A DNA stretch of 64,000 bases, taken from contig NZ_LBIO01000065.1 of assembly GCF_001280505.1 (NCBI RefSeq), positions 62,001-126,000 of the forward strand, given 5' to 3'. This document shows positions 9,249 to 18,295 of the stretch, piece after piece. The position numbers and the translations under genes are program-made. The notes below the pieces were generated by a model. That model ran no database searches and was not told the origin of the DNA. It saw only the letters and a list, made by a program, of their open reading frames with translations. The stretch is from Mangrovimonas sp. TPBH4. GTDB taxonomy: Bacteria; Bacteroidota; Bacteroidia; Flavobacteriales; Flavobacteriaceae. Numbering within the stretch: position 1 is the first letter of the stretch; every line of letters begins with the position of its first letter.

Positions 9249-9961
9249 TTCACTTATTTATCAAATTAATGCTTGCCCATATTCTTGGGGATTTTGTATT
9301 GCAACCTGCCAAATGGGTGACCGACAAAGAAGCCAAAACCTACAAATCTAAATACCTTTATTGGCATATTGCCATTCACTTTGCACTGCTCATCCTATTA
9401 TTGAAAGCCAATAGCTCTTATTGGATAGGTATCTTAAGCATTACGATATCGCATTACATCATCGATTTGTTAAAACTACAATTCAGAAACCCCAAAAACA
9501 ACCGCCTTTTATTTGTTTTGGACCAATTGGCACACATTGCAGTAATTACAGTGGTAGCCTACGCCTACGCCCCTGTTCCGTTTGACCTTAGTGAATTATT
9601 CAATAGTAAAGTTATTTTATTTATTTGCTGCCTTTTAGGAATTACTTCGGTCTCTTCCGTTATCATGAAAACGGTGATTTCCAAATGGCAACTGGAAGAA
9701 GACACCATAGACGAATCTTTGGAAAATGCGGGAGCCTATATTGGCATATTGGAACGCCTGTTTGTGTTCGCTTTTATATTAATGGGCTATTGGGCCGGCA
9801 TTGGCTTTTTAATTGCTGCCAAGTCCGTATTTCGATTTGGAGACCTTTCCAAAGCCAAAGACCGAAAATTGACTGAATATATCTTAATAGGCACCCTCCT
9901 AAGCTTTGGTCTAGCCATTATGTTCAGTATGGCCTATAAATTTGCTCTAACGTTGTTATAA
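9245..9961 (+). CDS. DUF3307 membrane protein
   Basis: A 238-residue polytopic protein of the DUF3307 family. The N-terminus contains HILGDFVLQPAKWVTDKEAKTYKSKYLYWHIAIH, the typical His/Asp/Gln-bearing family start. About six hydrophobic segments follow, with a second conserved patch near GAYIGILERLFV. It is translationally coupled to the upstream SatD gene (4-bp overlap). The function is not established; the conserved polar residues in the first helices suggest a membrane-embedded enzyme or transporter. Confidence 0.8.
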   Translation: MIHLFIKLMLAHILGDFVLQPAKWVTDKEAKTYKSKYLYWHIAIHFALLILLLKANSSYWIGILSITISHYIIDLLKLQFRNPKNNRLLFVLDQLAHIAVITVVAYAYAPVPFDLSELFNSKVILFICCLLGITSVSSVIMKTVISKWQLEEDTIDESLENAGAYIGILERLFVFAFILMGYWAGIGFLIAAKSVFRFGDLSKAKDRKLTEYILIGTLLSFGLAIMFSMAYKFALTLL

Positions 9962-9980
9962 GCATACTCTTTGTAAAAAT

Positions 9981-10009
9981 AAAAGGCGCCAACTAAGTTG
10001 GCGCCTTTT
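9981..10009. terminator. Bidirectional terminator
   Basis: A 13-bp perfect stem (AAAAGGCGCCAAC with its complement) and a 3-nt loop, flanked by A and T runs. It lies between the convergent DUF3307 and ccsBA genes and should stop transcription from both sides. Confidence 0.92.
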
Positions 10010-10032
10010 ATTTATTTATAAATCCAGAAATC

Positions 10033-13000
10033 TTATTTCCTATAATACTTTGCATATTTTCTATAAGCCAAAGCTCCCAAAAGCGCAACAATTCCAACTG
10101 CGATTGCAATAATGTTCAAACTAGCAATTTGCTGTCCCGATTGATAGGAATGTAAGCCTGAAAGATAAAAATTCACACCAAAATAGGTAAACAAAATACT
10201 TGAAAAAGCAATAATGGAGGCTAGGTTAAACCCATATCTACCACGTAACCCTGGCACTAAACGCATGTGGATGACAAATCCATAAATCATGATACTGATC
10301 AAGGCCCAAGTTTCTTTTGGATCCCATCCCCAGTAACGTCCCCAACTTTCGTTGGCCCACATTCCTCCAAGGAAGTTCCCTATAGTAAGCATCACAAGTC
10401 CTACCGTTAAAGCCATTTCATTAATGATGGTCAACTCTTGAATATTTAAAGACATTTTGGATTTATTCTTTTCCGTGGTGAAAATCATCAATAAAAGAGA
10501 CACCACTCCCAATATCATTCCAAGGGTAAACGGACCATAACTAGCCACGATTACTGCCACGTGAATCATCAACCAATAAGAGTTCAAAACAGGTTGCAGG
10601 TTGGCAATGGCCGGATCCATCCAGTTCCAATGGGCTACCATTAAAATCATCGAGGTCACAAAGGCTGTGGCCGCAAATGTCAAATCACTTTTTCTACCGA
10701 AAATCAATCCGAACAACATGGTTGCCCATGCCACATAAATCATGGATTCGTAGGCATCACTCCAAGGTGCATGGCCAGAAATATACCAACGTACTACCAA
10801 CCCCAAAGTGTGCAGTACAAAAAGCACGATGATAGACACCTTAAACACATTTGCCAATACAGACAAAGCTTTGCTCTTTTCATTAAAAATCTGCACAATT
10901 ATTCCAATGAACAAGAACGTACCCGCATACATGTACCAGCTAAACAATTTCTTAAAGATATCGTATTTGTTATAGGTAATTTCGGCATCAATTTTCTTTT
11001 CAGAAAGCATTACATTTTCCCCCAAACGGTGCTGTGTTTTCTTGAAAGCCCCCAACATTTCATCGGCTTTGGAAAAATCGCCTGTTTGTTTGGCCTGATG
11101 CAAATTCATTAAATAGGCACTGAACCCTACGTTGATAAAGTTTCCATATAAGGAATCTTCAATTTTTTGTCGGTAGCCTTCTTCCCTGAATTCCAAAGAG
11201 GAAATCCATTTATTGTTAGGATCGTTAGGTACCGGAAATATCTTCATGGAACGCCCTTCTATGGCATTGTACAACAAATACACACGTTGCTCAGCTTCCT
11301 TAAACTCCTTTTCATAGGCATTCAACTCATTTACATTGGTCATTTTATCCAAATATGGCTGCAGCTTAAAGCTTCCAACTTCATTGAAAAAATCCACCAA
11401 AGCCGCATATTTTTGGTCCTTTGGTACGCCAATAATGCTTCTGATAGAATCCGCCTTTCTAGGCTTTAAATAGATGACAGGCACATTGTACCACAGCATT
11501 GGACTCTCCTGAATAGACAACAGCACTTGGTTAGCGTCAAACTCCTCATAAGTATCATGCTTACTCAACTTACGCAACATTTCCGAAGCATAGGTATTCA
11601 TTGGCATCATACGCCCACTGTAATCCTGAATGACCATTCTACCAAACTTAGCAGCTTCTTCCTTTGGTGTGATATTGGCACGCAATACAGAATCTATCTG
11701 CGCTTTGGTTGGGCGCTCATGGTCATGCCCATCTCCTTCTGTATGTTCTTGTGAAAACCCTTGTAAACCAAATAACAAAATCGCAATGGTTAATGCTGCT
11801 TTTTTGGTTTTCACCTTATCCAACATTCTTCTTAAATCGGCAAAACGGGTACCTTTTGTAAACAAGATAGCCAATAAGCCGAAGTACAATAAAAAGTATC
11901 CAATATAGGTAATCCAAGTTCCCCAGAAATCATGGTTTACAGACAACACGGTTCCTTTTTCATCTGGATCAAAACTAGCTTGGAAGAAACGATATCCTTC
12001 GTGATCCAAAATATTGTTCATAAAAACACGGTAATTGAAATCGCCATTTTCTTTATCCAAAACGGTAATTTCGCTAGCATAAGATGAATAATTGTTTTCA
12101 GTACCCGGATAACGTTCTGCAATAAAATCGTTCAATTTGATACTGAATGGCAGTTTGATTCTTTTGGAACCGTATTTTACAGCTACGTCCAAACCGCCTA
12201 CTTTTATTTGTTCAAAAGAATTGTCGCTTCCTTTTCCTCCCAAAACTCTCACACGTTCGGTTTCACCGTTTGCCGTAACCTTTAGCACCAAACCATCGGC
12301 ATCCCCTTTCAGCATTTGAGGTTTTTCAACAATATCAAATACGCCCTTAATTACCGGCTTTGGAAACACCATTTGCATGTTCCCAATAATGTAACGCGAA
12401 CGCAAAGCCAGAGGTTGAATGCTATCCTTAACCAATGTTCCTTGGGCACCAGTGGCCATGGTTAAATACTCCCCTTCAAATGGCGATTGAATTAAAAGCT
12501 CTCCATTATTATAAGTGATGTTCACGGCACCATCCACAAACTTATTAAGTGAAAACAGCGTATTATGGATGCTTTGTACTTCCCCACTCTTCAAGAAATG
12601 ATTGTGCGGCGCACCTCCTCCGGATTCAACCACCTTTAAATATTCTTCACCAGATTCATCGGGTACAATATCTTGTTCAGCTCCAGCAACAAATTTCTCA
12701 AGTTCTATAGAGACCGGCTGTCCGTCATAATCGGTGTCTACACTAAAACTATTGGTTAAACGTGGTGAAAAATCCACTTCCTTTTGAATAACCCTGCGCT
12801 GTGCCTGCCCATCAACAACCATATCCCCATCAATATAGGCCGTGACATATGTTTTTTGGGATAGAAACGTATCTTCAGTAGCACCTTCCCTAATAGGCAT
12901 CATCCCTTCATACCCAATATAACGCGTTACAAAAGCTCCTAAAAGAATAAAGATAAAGGCCAAATGCAACAACAGAGTATCCCATTTTTCCTTTGAAAGA

Positions 13001-13221
13001 AGTCTGTATCTAAAAATGTTCCCGATAAAGTTAATCACGAACACCCCCATAATGGCCTCAAACCACCACGCATTATAGATCAACTGTCTAGAATACGGTG
13101 TTGGCGAAGTCCCCATGTTCCGGTCCATAAAGGTCCCCGTAATCATGGCTGCGGCAAAAACAATAAATAAAATAGCGGTAAGTCGTGTTGAAAATAGAAT
13201 TTTGGCAAGTTTATTTTGCAT
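10033..13221 (-). CDS. ccsBA: Fused cytochrome c biogenesis protein CcsBA (ResB-CcsA)
   Basis: A 1062-residue system II cytochrome c maturation protein that carries haem across the inner membrane and attaches it to apocytochrome CXXCH motifs. The N-terminal half is ResB/CcsB-like: early membrane helices, a large periplasmic domain (about 110-430), then another helix. The middle has a long periplasmic insert. The C-terminal quarter is CcsA-like with many helices and the haem-handling WWD motif (WANESWGRYWGWDPKETWALIS) plus conserved flanking His residues (MIHVAV; FVIHMRL). The fusion is standard in Bacteroidetes. A TAAATTTG -7-like box lies on the minus strand at 13249-13256, without a clear TTG upstream. 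Confidence 0.93.
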   Translation of the reverse strand: MQNKLAKILFSTRLTAILFIVFAAAMITGTFMDRNMGTSPTPYSRQLIYNAWWFEAIMGVFVINFIGNIFRYRLLSKEKWDTLLLHLAFIFILLGAFVTRYIGYEGMMPIREGATEDTFLSQKTYVTAYIDGDMVVDGQAQRRVIQKEVDFSPRLTNSFSVDTDYDGQPVSIELEKFVAGAEQDIVPDESGEEYLKVVESGGGAPHNHFLKSGEVQSIHNTLFSLNKFVDGAVNITYNNGELLIQSPFEGEYLTMATGAQGTLVKDSIQPLALRSRYIIGNMQMVFPKPVIKGVFDIVEKPQMLKGDADGLVLKVTANGETERVRVLGGKGSDNSFEQIKVGGLDVAVKYGSKRIKLPFSIKLNDFIAERYPGTENNYSSYASEITVLDKENGDFNYRVFMNNILDHEGYRFFQASFDPDEKGTVLSVNHDFWGTWITYIGYFLLYFGLLAILFTKGTRFADLRRMLDKVKTKKAALTIAILLFGLQGFSQEHTEGDGHDHERPTKAQIDSVLRANITPKEEAAKFGRMVIQDYSGRMMPMNTYASEMLRKLSKHDTYEEFDANQVLLSIQESPMLWYNVPVIYLKPRKADSIRSIIGVPKDQKYAALVDFFNEVGSFKLQPYLDKMTNVNELNAYEKEFKEAEQRVYLLYNAIEGRSMKIFPVPNDPNNKWISSLEFREEGYRQKIEDSLYGNFINVGFSAYLMNLHQAKQTGDFSKADEMLGAFKKTQHRLGENVMLSEKKIDAEITYNKYDIFKKLFSWYMYAGTFLFIGIIVQIFNEKSKALSVLANVFKVSIIVLFVLHTLGLVVRWYISGHAPWSDAYESMIYVAWATMLFGLIFGRKSDLTFAATAFVTSMILMVAHWNWMDPAIANLQPVLNSYWLMIHVAVIVASYGPFTLGMILGVVSLLLMIFTTEKNKSKMSLNIQELTIINEMALTVGLVMLTIGNFLGGMWANESWGRYWGWDPKETWALISIMIYGFVIHMRLVPGLRGRYGFNLASIIAFSSILFTYFGVNFYLSGLHSYQSGQQIASLNIIAIAVGIVALLGALAYRKYAKYYRK

Positions 13222-13298
13222 AATATGAGACTCTTATTTTAGCTCGCGCAAATTTAAGGTATTTACTTTACTTACTTATGTTAAAATACCTGAAACTT

Positions 13299-13691
13299 TT
13301 AAGGTGCTTGTCTGGCTTGAAAAATATTCAGGTAGAGAAAGGTGCCCATTTTTCGGGCTCTGTGCTTGGCGTTTTCGGCATAATCGCCTTGAAACAGTTC
13401 GTCTATGGTTTGCACCCACAAATTGAGCCATAGGCCAAAATGTAATTCGGTAATACTGTGGTTCGTTTCTCGGTCAACTTTTACATGAACCTCCAACGGA
13501 TTGCCGTAATATTTCGTCTTTAGAAACAAACTCGACTCCCAAAAAGAAGTCAAGTGTTCAAAATGAGCCTCCCAATCCTTTATTATTGGGTTGAAAAAAG
13601 GCCCTAAAACCTCATCTGTTCTTACTTTTTTGTAAAACGTGGTGACTAATATATGAATATCGGCTCTGTTTTGAATATCTTTTTTTGACAT
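13299..13691 (-). CDS. Group III truncated haemoglobin
   Basis: A 130-residue globin of the group III truncated type: short N-terminus (MSKKDIQNRADIHILVTTFYKKVR), EVLGPFF, WEAHFEHLTSFWESSLF, then HFGLWLNLWVQTIDELF with the predicted proximal His in the F helix region. Such proteins bind O2/NO; the cellular role is usually untested. The start at 13691 (MSKKD) was preferred over the upstream ATG at 13709 because the family begins here and because a promoter -7 box overlaps the upstream choice. It is divergent from the DUF2520 operon. Confidence 0.88.
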   Translation of the reverse strand: MSKKDIQNRADIHILVTTFYKKVRTDEVLGPFFNPIIKDWEAHFEHLTSFWESSLFLKTKYYGNPLEVHVKVDRETNHSITELHFGLWLNLWVQTIDELFQGDYAENAKHRARKMGTFLYLNIFQARQAP

Positions 13692-13695
13692 GAAA

Positions 13696-13729
13696 CAAAG
13701 ATAGCCCATATCACTTTTTTATCATGCAA
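13696..13729 (-). promoter_or_regulatory. Candidate promoter of the globin gene (possibly leaderless)
   Basis: On the minus strand TTG (plus coordinates 13727-13729), a 23-bp spacer, then TATCTTTG (13696-13703), an exact TAnnTTTG match. Only four bases separate this box from the ATG at 13691, so transcription would begin at or next to the start codon. Confidence 0.5.
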
Positions 13730-13749
13730 GACTTACTTAATTTAGCAGC

Positions 13750-14508
13750 ATGATTTCAGTTAGCATACTCGGTGCCGGCAATGTGGCCACACATTTGTAC
13801 AAAGCTTTTAAAAAGGCAGAATCAGTATCTGTAAACCAATGGTACAACAGACATTTGGCGCCTTTGGAAACCTACAGAAATGAAGTCTCCATAACCGATG
13901 ACCTTTCGCAGCTTACCAAAAGTGATGTCTACATTATAGCCGTAAGTGACGATGCCGTGGCAAAATTGTCATCCAACTTACCTTTTGAAAATAGATTGGT
14001 CGTGCATACTTCAGGAAGTGTGGGCATCCACGATTTGGACAAAAAACATCAAAGAGGCGTCTTTTACCCTTTACAGACCTTTACTAAAGGGGCTGACGTA
14101 GATTTTTCGGATGTGCCCATTTGTATTGAAGTTTTGGAGAGAGAAAACCTTCCCCTTTTACAAGAACTAGGAGAAGCCATTGGCTCCAATGTATATAAGG
14201 TAAATAGCGATCAACGAAGAGCTTTGCATTTAGCCGCTGTTTTTGTGAACAATTTCACCAATCAACTGTATCGCGTGGCCCACGAAATCACCGAAAGCCA
14301 AGGTGTGGAGTTTGAAATCCTGAAACCACTTATTACGGAAACAGCCAAAAAGGTTCAGGACCTATCACCTTATATGGCACAAACAGGTCCTGCCAAGCGC
14401 AACGACAAAAAAACAATTCAAAAACATTTAAAATTACTGGAGAATCCGCAGCACGAAGCCATCTACAAACTGCTTACCAGTTCAATAAAGAAAACCCATG
14501 GAAGATAA
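13750..14508 (+). CDS. Rossmann-fold DUF2520 protein (ProC-like oxidoreductase)
   Basis: A 252-residue protein with an N-terminal NAD(P)-binding Rossmann domain (SILGAGNVATHLYKAF) and an all-alpha C-terminal DUF2520 domain (RRALHLAAVFVNNFTNQLY; LKPLITETAKKVQDLSP). The architecture resembles pyrroline-5-carboxylate reductase and 6-phosphogluconate dehydrogenase relatives; the substrate is unknown. It is the first gene of a plus-strand run and overlaps the KdsC-like gene by 11 bp. Confidence 0.85.
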   Translation: MISVSILGAGNVATHLYKAFKKAESVSVNQWYNRHLAPLETYRNEVSITDDLSQLTKSDVYIIAVSDDAVAKLSSNLPFENRLVVHTSGSVGIHDLDKKHQRGVFYPLQTFTKGADVDFSDVPICIEVLERENLPLLQELGEAIGSNVYKVNSDQRRALHLAAVFVNNFTNQLYRVAHEITESQGVEFEILKPLITETAKKVQDLSPYMAQTGPAKRNDKKTIQKHLKLLENPQHEAIYKLLTSSIKKTHGR

Positions 14509-15028
14509 AAGCTATAAAGAATACCTAGAACACATCACCACCTTTATTTTTGACGTTGACGGCGTGCTTACCGATGGTACCATTACCGTAACTACTTCTG
14601 GCGAAATGCTAAGAACTATGAATATTAAAGATGGGTTCGCTTTGAAAACGGCCATAGATGCGGGTTTTCATATTTGTATTATTTCCGGAGGGTCTAACGA
14701 AGGGGTTCGCTTACGATTGAACGGATTGGGTATTAAAGATGTGTATTTAGGAACCCATGATAAAATTGAAAAGCTCCACGAATACCTTGAGAACAACAAT
14801 ATCAACATAGAAAATGTGTTGTATATGGGTGACGACATCCCGGATTACCCAGTGATGTCTTTGGCAGGCTTGCCATGTTGTCCTCAGGATGCGGTTCCAG
14901 AAATCAAGGCTATTTCCAAATATGTATCCCATAAAAAGGGTGGAAAGGGCGCTGTTCGCGATGTGATTGAGCAAGTCTTGAAAGTACAGGGCAAATGGAA
15001 CAGTAATTTTAGCGCCAAATACGATTAA
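14498..15028 (+). CDS. KdsC-like HAD phosphatase (3-deoxy-D-manno-octulosonate 8-phosphate phosphatase family)
   Basis: A 176-residue capless HAD hydrolase. Motif I is FDVDGVLTDGT, motif II IISGGSN, and motif IV YMGDDIPDYPVM. The Lys of motif III lies in THDKIEKL. This arrangement is typical of KdsC, which dephosphorylates KDO-8-phosphate for lipopolysaccharide core synthesis. No kdsD or kdsA gene lies beside it, so related sugar-phosphate phosphatases remain possible. It is translationally coupled to the DUF2520 gene. Confidence 0.85.
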   Translation: MEDKSYKEYLEHITTFIFDVDGVLTDGTITVTTSGEMLRTMNIKDGFALKTAIDAGFHICIISGGSNEGVRLRLNGLGIKDVYLGTHDKIEKLHEYLENNNINIENVLYMGDDIPDYPVMSLAGLPCCPQDAVPEIKAISKYVSHKKGGKGAVRDVIEQVLKVQGKWNSNFSAKYD

Positions 15029-15063
15029 CACCAACAAATCCCGACTAACTAAACAACACTAAC

Positions 15064-15978
15064 TTGGAAATACTAAAACTAATTCGCTGGAAGAACCTCC
15101 TTATGATTGCCTTGATGCAATACCTCATTAAATATGCCTTTTTTGAGCCTTTTGGAGTCAACATCACTTTAAATTTATTTGGGTTTTCGCTTTTGGTATT
15201 AGCTACCTTGTGCATTGCAGCAGGCGGCTATGTTATCAATGACATTTACGATGTAGAAACCGATCTGATTAACAAACCAGATCAAGTAATTGTTGGTAAA
15301 ACCATTTCAGAACAAGCCGCCAACAACCTTTTCATCATCTTTAATGTGATTGGAGTTGGTATTGGTTTCTATCTGTCGCACTTGGTTGGTAAAAGTGCTT
15401 TTTTTGCAACCTTTATAATTGTCTCTGGACTATTATATGTATATGCTTCCTATTTAAAACCCATGCCTTTGGTTGGCAATCTGGTGATTTCGGCCATGGT
15501 GGCATTAAGTATTGTAATTGTTGGTTTGTTTGAATTGATCCCGGCCATTACACCTTCCAACCAAGAGACCCAGCTCACCTTTTTCACCATTTTATGGGAT
15601 TATGCCCTTTTCGCATTTATCTTGAATTTATTGCGGGAAATGGTAAAGGACATCGAAGATATTGACGGCGACCACAAAGCAGGAATGAACACCCTACCTA
15701 TTGCCATTGGCCGTGAGCGCGCGAAAAAGATTGTCTTTACGGTTTCCTTTATTCCCCTAGCAGGAGCCATTTACTATTTAATCAATTATCTATACGGAAA
15801 TTTGGTGGCGGTCATATATTTTCTTGTAGCCATCATTGCGCCATTGCTGTATATAAGCATCAAGATATTTATGGCTGAAACCAAAAAAGAATTTCATTTT
15901 ATCAGCAATATGATTAAATTGGTCATGCTACTGGGAATGTTATCCTTGATAATATACAAATACAGCCTTCTCGATTAA
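15064..15978 (+). CDS. UbiA-family prenyltransferase (geranylgeranylglycerol-phosphate geranylgeranyltransferase-like)
   Basis: A 304-residue integral membrane prenyltransferase with about eight to nine helices. Both Asp-rich motifs are present: NDIYDVETD (first) and DIEDIDGDHKAG (second), which bind the prenyl diphosphate through Mg2+. The likely start is a TTG at 15064, since no in-frame ATG precedes the conserved EILKLIRWKN. The best guess is the bacterial geranylgeranylglyceryl-type group common in Bacteroidetes; a quinone or haem prenyltransferase is less likely. The start of the Maf gene overlaps its stop codon by one base. Confidence 0.82.
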   Translation: MEILKLIRWKNLLMIALMQYLIKYAFFEPFGVNITLNLFGFSLLVLATLCIAAGGYVINDIYDVETDLINKPDQVIVGKTISEQAANNLFIIFNVIGVGIGFYLSHLVGKSAFFATFIIVSGLLYVYASYLKPMPLVGNLVISAMVALSIVIVGLFELIPAITPSNQETQLTFFTILWDYALFAFILNLLREMVKDIEDIDGDHKAGMNTLPIAIGRERAKKIVFTVSFIPLAGAIYYLINYLYGNLVAVIYFLVAIIAPLLYISIKIFMAETKKEFHFISNMIKLVMLLGMLSLIIYKYSLLD

Positions 15979-16565
15979 TGCTGAACGACCAACTAAAATC
16001 ATATCACATTGTGCTCGCCTCTGGATCTCCAAGACGGCAACAATTTTTCAAAGATCTTGGTCTGGATTTCGAAATCATCTTGAAACCTGTCAAAGAAGAA
16101 TACCCAACTAGGCTAAGACATTTTGAAATCAGTGATTATTTGGCGCAACTTAAAGCCATTCCCTTCAAAGAAGATCTTAAAGAGCATACCATCCTCATCA
16201 CTAGCGATACCATTGTTTGGCATGACAATAAAGCATTGGGCAAACCCAAACACGAACAGGAAGCCTTCGAAATGCTGCGTTCCATGAGCGGCAAAACCCA
16301 TGAGGTTATTACTTCTGTTTGTTTTACTACAACTTCAATTCAAAAAACGGTAAACGCCATTACCAAGGTAAGCTTCAAAGAACTTACCGACGACGAAATT
16401 CATTACTACATCAAGACCTGTAAACCTTTTGACAAAGCTGGGGCTTACGGTATCCAGGAGTGGATTGGGCAAATTGGCATTACCAAAATCGAGGGATCTT
16501 ACTTTAATGTTGTAGGCTTGCCAACCCACCTTGTTTACAAAACCCTGCTGTGCTTGATTTCCTAA
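15978..16565 (+). CDS. Maf-family nucleotide pyrophosphatase
   Basis: A 195-residue Maf protein. The N-terminal nucleotide-binding signature is LASGSPRRQQFFKDLGLDFE. ITSDTIVWHDNKALGKPKH supplies the metal- and substrate-binding Asp/Lys, and KAGAYGIQEWIG is the conserved C-terminal motif. Family members hydrolyse non-canonical or m5-modified NTPs (dTTP, UTP and similar) to NMP. Its ATG shares one base with the stop of the UbiA-like gene, so coupled translation is likely. Confidence 0.9.
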   Translation: MLNDQLKSYHIVLASGSPRRQQFFKDLGLDFEIILKPVKEEYPTRLRHFEISDYLAQLKAIPFKEDLKEHTILITSDTIVWHDNKALGKPKHEQEAFEMLRSMSGKTHEVITSVCFTTTSIQKTVNAITKVSFKELTDDEIHYYIKTCKPFDKAGAYGIQEWIGQIGITKIEGSYFNVVGLPTHLVYKTLLCLIS

Positions 16566-16640
16566 AATTCTGTAATTTTTTTCTGGTTTTTATTACAATT
16601 TCTCAGCTATCTTTGTTTAAGGAATATCATTGTACACACT

Positions 16641-17171
16641 ATGTTTTTTGAAGCTTACCAAGACAAGTTAATCAAAACTTTCATCCTTCTTATCATCCTA
16701 TTGATCATTAGGACCATCCTAAAAACTGCCATCACCAAAATTGGCCGAAACAGCGGAATCAACGAGGCTAGAATCCAGCTTATCAATCGCTACACAACGG
16801 TCTCCTTGGTATTGATAAGTTTGCTATTTGGAGCCTTTATTTTTGGCGTTAAGTTTGAAGACATGGCCTTGGTGTTTTCATCGGTGTTTGCCGTAATTGG
16901 TATCGCTCTCTTCGCCATTTGGTCCATTTTAAGCAACATTACCTCTGGAGTCATTATGTTTTTCTCCTTTCCCTATAAAGTGGGAGATAAAATTCAAATT
17001 CACGATAAGGATTTCCCTATTGAAGCCATTATTGAAGATATTAGAGCCTTTCAACTGCATTTGCGATTGGACAATGGCGACCTCATCACCTATCCCAATA
17101 ATCTCATTCTTCAAAAACCCGTAACACTCATTAAAAAAGATGCCATCGACGATGGTCATGATGCTTTATAA
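16641..17171 (+). CDS. Small MscS-like membrane protein
   Basis: A 176-residue protein with three hydrophobic segments (about residues 10-27, 49-68, 74-103) followed by a short soluble beta part (YKVGDKIQIHDKDFPIEAIIEDI...GDLITYPNNLILQKPV). This is the MscS pore helix and beta domain without the larger C-terminal vestibule. A perfect -7 box (TATCTTTG, 16608-16615) lies 25 bp upstream without an obvious TTG, so it may have its own promoter. A larger MscS protein is encoded at 34532. Confidence 0.82.
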   Translation: MFFEAYQDKLIKTFILLIILLIIRTILKTAITKIGRNSGINEARIQLINRYTTVSLVLISLLFGAFIFGVKFEDMALVFSSVFAVIGIALFAIWSILSNITSGVIMFFSFPYKVGDKIQIHDKDFPIEAIIEDIRAFQLHLRLDNGDLITYPNNLILQKPVTLIKKDAIDDGHDAL

Positions 17172-17205
17172 ATTATAGCTATATTTATAAGGTCAACATT
17201 TATAT

Positions 17206-18273
17206 ATGGGAAAAAAAAGAACCGCAAAATATAAAAAGCATATAGGCAAAGCCCCGGGAACCCTTATCTACACCGGTGAAAAAAACAGCCAACAACTTTT
17301 TATTGAATCCTTCGATTATAATCCAGACGGTTTCACCGAAAAGGAACTCAAGAATATCGAGGATGTTTTTGGCTACAAAACCAGCGAATCCATTACTTGG
17401 ATTAACATTAACGGACTTAACCACATAGAGGCTATTGAATCTGCCGGTGCCCATTATGGACTGCACCCCCTGATTCTTGAAGACATTGTAAACACCTCCC
17501 AGCGACCAAAAATAGACGAGTACGAAGACTACCTCTTTCTATCCCTAAAAATGCTTCACCTCGATGCGAATGAAAATGTCATCATTGAGCAAGTGAGTTT
17601 TGTAATGGGAGACCGCTATGTATTGACATTTCAAGAGGCCGAAGGTGATGTTTTTGATAACGTAAGAGAACGCATTCGCTCTGGAAAAGGTCGGATTCGT
17701 GGCATGGGGGCCGACTACCTTCTATATGCCCTTGTAGATGCCATTGTTGACCATTATTATGTGATAAGCGAGATGCTTGGCAATAAAATTGAAGATATCG
17801 AAGACACTCTATTTGAAGGCAATGTAGAAGACTCTATGAGCATTCAAATATTAATGCTGAAAAAGGAATTGCTGAAAGTAAGACGTGCCATTTTTCCATT
17901 GCGGGAAATTATTAGCCGCATCGAAAAAAGCGAAAGCACCTTAATTGACAAAAAGTCCATTCAGTTCTACAGAGATGTTTATGACCACGTGATCCAACTT
18001 TCTGATAACATTGATATTTTTAGGGAGATGATTTGGAGTTTAATGGACATGTACATGACCACTATTAGCAACCGAATGAACGAAGTCATGAAAGTCCTTA
18101 CCATTATCGCCACTATTTTTATTCCCTTGACCTTTATTGCCGGGATTTACGGCATGAATTTCGACCACATGCCAGAGCTTCATCTTAAATACGGATACTA
18201 CATTGTTTGGATTGTGATGGTTGCGGTATTTATTGCCATGGTAGTTTATTTTAAAAGAAAGAAGTGGTTGTAG
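17206..18273 (+). CDS. corA: CorA-family magnesium/cobalt transporter
   Basis: A 355-residue CorA-type channel. A soluble N-terminal funnel domain (about 1-285) contains ITWININGL and HPLILEDIVNTSQRPKIDEYEDYLFL. Two C-terminal helices carry the invariant GMN selectivity motif at 316-318 (IAGIYGMNFDHMPE), and the end is positively charged (FKRKKWL). It forms a pentamer in the inner membrane for Mg2+ uptake. It is 34 bp from the MscS-like gene. Confidence 0.94.
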   Translation: MGKKRTAKYKKHIGKAPGTLIYTGEKNSQQLFIESFDYNPDGFTEKELKNIEDVFGYKTSESITWININGLNHIEAIESAGAHYGLHPLILEDIVNTSQRPKIDEYEDYLFLSLKMLHLDANENVIIEQVSFVMGDRYVLTFQEAEGDVFDNVRERIRSGKGRIRGMGADYLLYALVDAIVDHYYVISEMLGNKIEDIEDTLFEGNVEDSMSIQILMLKKELLKVRRAIFPLREIISRIEKSESTLIDKKSIQFYRDVYDHVIQLSDNIDIFREMIWSLMDMYMTTISNRMNEVMKVLTIIATIFIPLTFIAGIYGMNFDHMPELHLKYGYYIVWIVMVAVFIAMVVYFKRKKWL

Positions 18274-18295
18274 AGTATACGCTAACTACAATAAA

